DNA of 64,000 nt, taken from the NCBI RefSeq assembly GCF_019104745.1, contig NZ_JAHRWL010000001.1:1717001-1781000 (forward strand). The letters are read 5' to 3'. The position numbers and the translations under genes are program-made. Below are positions 58,813-64,000 of this stretch, one piece after another. The DNA comes from Thalassococcus arenae. Its GTDB lineage: Bacteria; Pseudomonadota; Alphaproteobacteria; Rhodobacterales; Rhodobacteraceae. The first letter of the stretch is position 1, and each line of letters begins with the position of its first letter. Below the pieces are notes generated by a model that was not told the origin of the DNA, searched no databases, and was given only the letters and a program-made list of their open reading frames with translations.

Positions 58813-59489
58813 CCGATCTGCGGCTGGTGGTTTTCGACGTCGACGGCACGCTGGTCGACAGCCAGGCGGATATCCTTGCCGCGATGGCCGAGGCCTTTGG
58901 CGCCGTGGATCGCGCCGTGCCCGATCGCGAGACGGTTCTGGGCATTGTCGGGTTGTCACTGCCGCAGGCGATTCAGATGCTGGCCCCCGACCTGCCGAAC
59001 CCGCAGCGGCGCGAGATGGTGGCGGCCTACAAGGACGCCTACATGCGGCTGCGCGCCGAAAGCGGCGTCGAAGTGTCGTCGCCGCTTTATCCGCATGTGC
59101 GCGCGGTACTGGACGCGCTGCATGGGGAACCGTCGACGCTGCTGGGCGTGGCGACCGGCAAGTCGCGGCGCGGGCTGGACAAGCTGGTGGATGGTCACGA
59201 TCTGCGGCGGCTGTTCGTCACCCAGCAATGCGCCGACGACCACCCGTCCAAACCGCATCCCGCCATGCTGCGCGCGGCGCTCGGCGAAACCGGTGTCGCG
59301 CCGCATCGCGCGGTCATGGTGGGCGATACGAGTTACGACATGGACATGGCCCGCGCGGCGGGTCTATTGGCCATCGGGGTCAGCTGGGGCTACCACGCCC
59401 GCGAAAGGCTGAGCGCGGCCCATGTGGTCATCGACGACATCCGGCTGCTGCCGGGATTGCTGGCGCAGATCTGGGAGCAGAGCGCATGA
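58809..59489 (+). CDS. HAD-family phosphatase (Gph-like)
   Basis: A 226-residue HAD-IA hydrolase with the nucleophile motif VVFDVDGTLVDS (near residues 7-18), a Thr/Gly motif GVATGKSRRG, Lys (HPSKPHP), and the acidic motif MVGDTSYDMDMARAAG. It resembles phosphoglycolate or pyrophosphatase-like phosphatases; the substrate is unknown. It lies between the pseudouridine synthase and the ATP12 gene, joined to both by overlaps. Confidence 0.93.
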   Translation: MTDLRLVVFDVDGTLVDSQADILAAMAEAFGAVDRAVPDRETVLGIVGLSLPQAIQMLAPDLPNPQRREMVAAYKDAYMRLRAESGVEVSSPLYPHVRAVLDALHGEPSTLLGVATGKSRRGLDKLVDGHDLRRLFVTQQCADDHPSKPHPAMLRAALGETGVAPHRAVMVGDTSYDMDMARAAGLLAIGVSWGYHARERLSAAHVVIDDIRLLPGLLAQIWEQSA

Positions 59490-60205
59490 GCGAATGGGCG
59501 GCACGGCGGTTCTGGAAAACGGCCAGCGTGGCCGAGGCCGAGGGCGGCCATACCGTGTTGCTTGACGGCCGCCCGGTGCGCACGCCCGCCAAGGCGCCGC
59601 TGATCGTGCCGACGCATGCGCTGGCCCGGGAAGTGGCCGCGGAATGGGATGCGCAGGACAGCCTGATCCAACCTCTGACGATGCCCTACACCCGGTCGGC
59701 CAATGCCGCCATCGACAAGGTCGCCGCACAGTTCGACGAAGTCGCCGACATGCTGGCCGCCTATGGCGACAGCGACCTGCTGTGCTATCGCGCCGACCAT
59801 CCCGAGGAATTGCTTCGCCGGCAGCAGCAGGCTTGGGATCCCGTGCTGGATTGGGCGGACCGGGCGTTGAACGCGCGGCTGGTACCGCGCACGGGTGTGA
59901 TCCATGCGCCGCAGGATCAAAACGCCCTCAAGCACCTGCGCGACGAGGTCCATGCGCTGGACCGATTCGCGCTGACTGCGCTGCACGATCTGGTCACGCT
60001 GTCCGGGTCGCTGGTTCTGGCACTGGCGGTCCTGCGGCAGGCGCTGAGCGCCGACGACGCCTGGCAGAAAAGCCGCATCGACGAAACCTGGCAGGCCGAA
60101 CAATGGGGGCGCGACGACGAGGCCGAAGAAGCCGCCGAAGTAAAGCGAGAGGCGTTTCTGCATGCCGCCAAGTTGCACGAATTGTCGCGAAACCCGATCG
60201 GATAG
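59486..60205 (+). CDS. ATP12-family F1-ATPase assembly chaperone
   Basis: A 239-residue protein of the ATP12 family, which in mitochondria binds the F1 alpha subunit during assembly; homologues occur in alphaproteobacteria. It has WAARRFWKTASVAEAEGGHT, LLDGRPVRTPAKAPL and QPLTMPYTRSANAAID. Start overlaps the previous stop by four bases. It ends the operon crcB-rluC-HAD-ATP12. Confidence 0.93.
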   Translation: MSEWAARRFWKTASVAEAEGGHTVLLDGRPVRTPAKAPLIVPTHALAREVAAEWDAQDSLIQPLTMPYTRSANAAIDKVAAQFDEVADMLAAYGDSDLLCYRADHPEELLRRQQQAWDPVLDWADRALNARLVPRTGVIHAPQDQNALKHLRDEVHALDRFALTALHDLVTLSGSLVLALAVLRQALSADDAWQKSRIDETWQAEQWGRDDEAEEAAEVKREAFLHAAKLHELSRNPIG

Positions 60206-60415
60206 GCTCTGCAGGCCGATTTCCTTTGCATGGCCTGTTAAAAAGCCATTCCGTTGGGTCATCTTGGCTTGACCTGCAGTTTTGAATCCGAACACACTCT
60301 CGGCACTGGAAAGGGGAGCCCCTGTTGCAGTATCACAGGGTCCTGACTGGGACCGGATACGGAACCAACAATGAGCCGTCTTGGGATGAGGCGGTCAAAA
60401 CAGGAAGAGGTAACT

Positions 60416-61432
60416 ATGAAAAAAACCGTGATTCTCGGCGCTCTGACCGTGACCGGCCTGTCGGCCGCTGCGGCTTCTGCGGCGACGCTGGACGACGTGA
60501 AGGCCCGCGGCAAACTCAACTGCGGCGTCACCACCGGCCTCGTCGGCTTTGCCGCGCCGGATGCGAACAACGAATGGACCGGCTTTGACGTCGGCGTCTG
60601 CCGCGCGGTTGCTGCCGCTGTGCTGGGCGACCCGACCGCGGTCGAATTCGTACCGACCACCGGCAAGACGCGCTTCACCGCGCTGGCCTCGGGCGAAATC
60701 GACATGCTGGCCCGGAACACCACCTGGACCTTCTCGCGCGACGTCGATCTCAAGTTCGAATTCGTCGGCATCAACTACTACGACGGCCAGGGCTTCATGG
60801 TGCCGAAGGCGCTTGGCGTGAGCTCGGCCAAGGAACTCGATGGCGCGACTGTCTGCATCCAGACCGGCACCACCACCGAACTGAACCTGGCGGATTTCTT
60901 CCGTACCAACAATATCAGCTACGAGCCGGTGCCGATCGAGACCAACGCCGAAGCGCAGCAGCAGTACCTGGCCGGCGCCTGTGACGTCTACACCACCGAC
61001 GCATCCGGCCTTGCCGCGACCCGCGCCGCGTTCGAGAACCCGGGCGACCACGTGGTTCTGCCCGAGATCATCTCGAAGGAACCGCTGGGCCCGCTGGTGC
61101 GCCATGGCGACAACGATTGGGGCGACATCGTCCGCTGGACGCTGAACGCGCTGATCGCCGCCGAAGAAATGGGCATCACCTCGGCCAATCTCGAAGAGAT
61201 GAAGTCGAACACCAACAACCCGGAAATCGCCCGTATCCTCGGCACCGAAGGCAACCTGGGCGAGATGCTGGGGCTTGACGCCGACTGGGCAGCCCGCGCC
61301 ATCGCGGCCGGCGGCAACTACGGCGAACTGTTCGAGAAGAACATCGGCGAGAATACCCCGATCGGCCTGTCGCGCGGCCTCAACGCGCAGTGGACCGATG
61401 GCGGCCTGCTGTACGCGCCGCCCTTCCGGTAA
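60416..61432 (+). CDS. bztA: Glutamate/glutamine/aspartate/asparagine-binding protein
   Basis: The periplasmic binding protein of the Bzt-type amino-acid ABC transporter. The 338-residue protein has a signal peptide (about residues 1-22), then TLDDVKARGKLNCGVTTGL, and FDVGVCRAVAAAVLG, typical of the AapJ/BztA family. ATG at 60416 follows GGAAGAGG. The 210 bases before it contain no clear -10/-35 pair. A hairpin separates it from bztB, fitting higher expression of the binding protein. Confidence 0.95.
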   Translation: MKKTVILGALTVTGLSAAAASAATLDDVKARGKLNCGVTTGLVGFAAPDANNEWTGFDVGVCRAVAAAVLGDPTAVEFVPTTGKTRFTALASGEIDMLARNTTWTFSRDVDLKFEFVGINYYDGQGFMVPKALGVSSAKELDGATVCIQTGTTTELNLADFFRTNNISYEPVPIETNAEAQQQYLAGACDVYTTDASGLAATRAAFENPGDHVVLPEIISKEPLGPLVRHGDNDWGDIVRWTLNALIAAEEMGITSANLEEMKSNTNNPEIARILGTEGNLGEMLGLDADWAARAIAAGGNYGELFEKNIGENTPIGLSRGLNAQWTDGGLLYAPPFR

Positions 61433-61445
61433 TCGCACCGAACAG

Positions 61446-61480
61446 GAAGGGCGCGGAGCAATCCGCGCCCTTCTCGCATT
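61446..61480 (+). promoter_or_regulatory. Hairpin between bztA and bztB
   Basis: A perfect 12-bp stem GAAGGGCGCGGA/TCCGCGCCCTTC (61446-61457, 61462-61473) closed by a GCAA tetraloop and weak T-content after it. It likely protects the bztA mRNA or partly ends transcription. Confidence 0.8.
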
Positions 61481-61561
61481 ACAGAAATAATCACAAGCTT
61501 GGTGCACAGAGCGGCGAAAAACGCCGCCGGGAGAAGGCACCGGAGCGACGGGGAACCCGAT

Positions 61562-62830
61562 ATGTCCACCTTGACCGACCCTCCGAAGGAGTCGTTTCGG
61601 CTATCCATGCTGATCTACGACACCCGGTATCGTTCTGCGACGATTCAGGTCGTGGCGCTGATGGGGTTCATGCTGCTGGCGGCATGGCTCATCAACAACA
61701 CGCTCACGAATCTGGCGACGCTTGGCAAACCGATCGATTTCGGCTTCTTCCGCGAACCCGCGGGCTACGACATCAACCAGCGACTGCTGGACTACAACAG
61801 CCGGGATTCGCACCTGCGTGCGTCCTTCCTGGGCTTGCTGAACACGCTTGTGGTCGCCGTTCTGGGATGCATCACCGCCACCATACTGGGTGTTCTCATC
61901 GGGGTGCTTCGGCTTAGCTCTAACTGGCTGGTCGCACGGATCATGACCGTTTACGTCGAGATGTTCCGCAACGTACCGGTGCTGCTGTGGATCGTGCTGG
62001 TCATGGCGGTTCTGATCGAAAGCCTGCCGGCCCCCAACGCCTTTCGCGGCGAAAACGCCACCGCCTCTATGTCCTTCATGGACAGCGTTGCGGTGACCAA
62101 CCGCGGGGTCTACATCCCCGAACCGTTGTTCGACCGGTCGCTGGGAAATATCTCGCTTCTCGGCGAATCCAGCCTGCGCTTCGACGTCAGCGTCGATTTC
62201 CTGGTCATTGTCGCGGTGCTGATCATCGGTTTCTGGGCGGCCGCGCGCATCAAGGCCCGCGCCGACCGTATCCAGGAGGCCACCGGTCAACGACCGACGA
62301 CATGGTATCTTCGGCTTGGGGTGGTGGTGCTGCCACTGATCGCGGTGCTCGTCGCACTCGGGTTCCATCTGGGTTACCCCGAACTGCGGGGCTTCAACTT
62401 TCAGGGCGGGATATACATGCGCAACTCGCTGATTGCGCTATGGCTGGCCCTGTCGCTTTATACCGCCGCCTTCATCGCCGAAATCGTGCGTGGCGGTATC
62501 CTGGCCATCGCCAAGGGCCAAAGCGAAGCCGCTGGCGCGCTTGGCCTGCGTCCCAACCGGATCATGTCGCTGGTCATCCTGCCGCAGGCACTGCGCGTCA
62601 TCATCCCGCCGCTGATCTCGAACTACCTGAACCTGACCAAGAACTCGTCGCTGGCGATTGCCGTGGGGTATCTGGACATCACGGGTACGCTGGGCGGGAT
62701 CACGATGAACCAGACCGGGCGGGAACTGGAATGCGTCCTGCTGCTGATGCTGGTCTACCTGGTCATCAGCCTGAGCATCTCGGCCGTGATGAACTGGTAC
62801 AACAACCGCGTCAAACTGGTGGAGCGGTAA
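61562..62830 (+). CDS. bztB: Amino-acid ABC transporter permease BztB
   Basis: A 422-residue permease of the HisM/AapQ type with an N-terminal membrane domain, an inserted periplasmic region and several helices. The cytoplasmic coupling loop EAAGALGLRPNRIMSLVILP (near residues 326-345) is the signature. ATG at 61562 (MSTLTDPPKESFRLSM) is chosen over an upstream ATG at 61499. bztC starts one base after its stop. Confidence 0.94.
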   Translation: MSTLTDPPKESFRLSMLIYDTRYRSATIQVVALMGFMLLAAWLINNTLTNLATLGKPIDFGFFREPAGYDINQRLLDYNSRDSHLRASFLGLLNTLVVAVLGCITATILGVLIGVLRLSSNWLVARIMTVYVEMFRNVPVLLWIVLVMAVLIESLPAPNAFRGENATASMSFMDSVAVTNRGVYIPEPLFDRSLGNISLLGESSLRFDVSVDFLVIVAVLIIGFWAAARIKARADRIQEATGQRPTTWYLRLGVVVLPLIAVLVALGFHLGYPELRGFNFQGGIYMRNSLIALWLALSLYTAAFIAEIVRGGILAIAKGQSEAAGALGLRPNRIMSLVILPQALRVIIPPLISNYLNLTKNSSLAIAVGYLDITGTLGGITMNQTGRELECVLLLMLVYLVISLSISAVMNWYNNRVKLVER

Positions 62831-62831
62831 G

Positions 62832-64000
62832 ATGAGCGATACACATTCCGAAACAACCCGCGCCGTCGCGTTCGTCCGCACCCAGATGCTGCCTGAAAAG
62901 GCACCTCCGGCCACGTCGGTCGGTATCATCGGCTGGTTGCGGGCCAACCTGTTCTCGAACGCTCTGAACACGGTGCTCACGATCGTCGCGCTGGCTTTCA
63001 TCTTCTATATCCTTTCGGGACTGATCCCGTGGATGTTCCAGTCGGTCTGGAATGCCGACTCGCTCAGCGAATGCCGCGAAATCATTTCCGAGGCCTACGG
63101 CACCACGCATGGCCATGCCTGCTGGGCAGTCATCAACGAACGCTGGTTCCAGTTGACCTTCGGCTTCTACCCGCCGGAACTGGTCTGGCGGCCGATCCTC
63201 GCCTTCGTGCTGCTTCTGGTGGCGCTGGCGCCGGTGCTGTTCTCGGATCGCTTTCCGCGGCAATTGCTGGTGGTGACGGCGGCCTATCCTTTCGTCATGC
63301 CCTGGCTGATGTGGGGCGGTACGATCTGGGGGCCTATGGCGGCCGCGGCCGGGTTCGCCATCGGCTATTTTGGCGTCAGGGTCCTGTCGCCCATCCTGGG
63401 CCAGCTCGCGGCGATCATCATCGGTGTCGTGGCTGCGCTGATCTGGTGGGTCGTTCTGGCAGGGCCGGTGGCCGGTGCCATCGGATCGATCCTGCCTCTC
63501 GGCATCACCCCAGTGGAAAGCCGGCAGTTCGGCGGCTTCATGCTGTCGATCATGATCGGTGTCGTTGCCATCGGCGTGTCGCTGCCCATCGGCATCGTGC
63601 TGGCGCTAGGCCGCCAGTCCAATCTGCTGATCGTTCGGGCGCTGTGCGTGGGCTTCATCGAATTCATCCGCGGCGTGCCGCTGATCACACTTCTGTTCGT
63701 GGCTTCGACCCTGCTCAACATCTTCATGCCGCCCGGCACCAATTTCGACATCATCCTGCGGGTGATGATCATGGTGACGTTGTTCGCAGCGGCCTACATG
63801 GCCGAGGTGATCCGCGGCGGTCTGGCCGCATTGCCCAAGGGACAGTACGAAGGGGCCGACAGCCTGGGTCTGAACTACTGGCAGGCGCAGCGGCTGATCA
63901 TCATGCCACAGGCGCTGAAGATCTCGATCCCCGGGATCGTCAGCACCTTCATCGGCATCTTCAAGGACACCGTCCTTGTGTCGATCATCGGCCTGCTCGA
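62832..64000 (+). CDS. bztC: Amino-acid ABC transporter permease BztC (cut by window end)
   Basis: The second permease of the Bzt/Aap system. The visible 389 residues start MSDTHSETTRAVAFVRTQML and show several membrane helices, a periplasmic segment with two cysteines (SLSECREIISEAYGTTHGHA), and the coupling loop GQYEGADSLGLNYWQAQRLI. The gene continues past the window; the ATPase gene bztD would be expected next. Confidence 0.93.
   Translation, partial: MSDTHSETTRAVAFVRTQMLPEKAPPATSVGIIGWLRANLFSNALNTVLTIVALAFIFYILSGLIPWMFQSVWNADSLSECREIISEAYGTTHGHACWAVINERWFQLTFGFYPPELVWRPILAFVLLLVALAPVLFSDRFPRQLLVVTAAYPFVMPWLMWGGTIWGPMAAAAGFAIGYFGVRVLSPILGQLAAIIIGVVAALIWWVVLAGPVAGAIGSILPLGITPVESRQFGGFMLSIMIGVVAIGVSLPIGIVLALGRQSNLLIVRALCVGFIEFIRGVPLITLLFVASTLLNIFMPPGTNFDIILRVMIMVTLFAAAYMAEVIRGGLAALPKGQYEGADSLGLNYWQAQRLIIMPQALKISIPGIVSTFIGIFKDTVLVSIIGLL

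Overview
The window is GC-rich chromosomal DNA from an alphaproteobacterium, most likely of the order Rhodobacterales (Rhodobacteraceae/Roseobacter type). The evidence is the family makeup (BztABC amino-acid transporter, twin-transmembrane HIG1 protein next to a PduO-type adenosyltransferase, ATP12 chaperone, phasin, an L3 with an Ala/Glu-rich tail, a C-minus S14), the gene order tuf-trpT-secE-nusG-rplKAJL-rpoBC-rpsLG-fusA-tuf-rpsJ..., and promoter-like sites of the CTTGAC-N17-TA type. Genus cannot be read from the sequence.

Layout. 1-8567: housekeeping and accessory genes: an N-terminal piece of a possible M48 peptidase gene, a DUF898 membrane protein, parC, an SH3 protein, a short-chain dehydrogenase, HIG1 protein plus cobalamin adenosyltransferase, an 80-bp tandem repeat on the adenosyltransferase stop codon, a cytochrome P450, and a possible lipoprotein. 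8604-27448: tuf1, tRNA-Trp, an acetyltransferase, secE, nusG, two small secreted proteins, a LuxR-type regulator, rplK-rplA, a Hint-domain protein, rplJ-rplL-rpoB-rpoC. 27569-29244: a DMT transporter and a glycosyltransferase, convergent. 29319-53064: the str-S10-spc-alpha ribosomal region: rpsL-rpsG-fusA-tuf2-rpsJ-rplC-rplD-rplW / rplB-rpsS-rplV-rpsC-rplP / rpmC to rpmD / rplO-secY-adk / rpsM-rpsK-rpoA-rplQ. 53183-64000: a Deg-type protease with rarA, a multicopper oxidase, crcB-rluC-HAD phosphatase-ATP12 chaperone, and bztA-bztB-bztC (cut by the window end).

The core of the window makes the translation and transcription machinery: two EF-Tu copies, EF-G, most ribosomal proteins of the large clusters, RNA polymerase alpha, beta and beta', NusG, and the SecY/SecE channel. 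The ribosomal superoperon is not continuous. Strong intrinsic terminators follow rplW, rplP and rpmD, and promoter-like sites precede rplB, rpmC, rplO and rpsM. Accessory genes sit exactly at these breaks: a phasin, a 2OG-Fe(II) oxygenase with a ParB-like protein, a FkbM methyltransferase and an alpha/beta hydrolase.

The most interesting non-coding content is four paired inverted repeats in operon spacers (rpoB/rpoC, fusA/tuf2, rplR/rpsE, rpoA/rplQ). Several carry a GTAG head like REP elements. Also notable are four consecutive hairpins between rplL and rpoB, terminator-like hairpins in the leaders of nusG, rpsL and rplB, and the 80-bp repeat at the adenosyltransferase stop. No prophage, integrase, insertion sequence, CRISPR array or defence island was seen. 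All family names come from reading motifs by eye; no database search was run.
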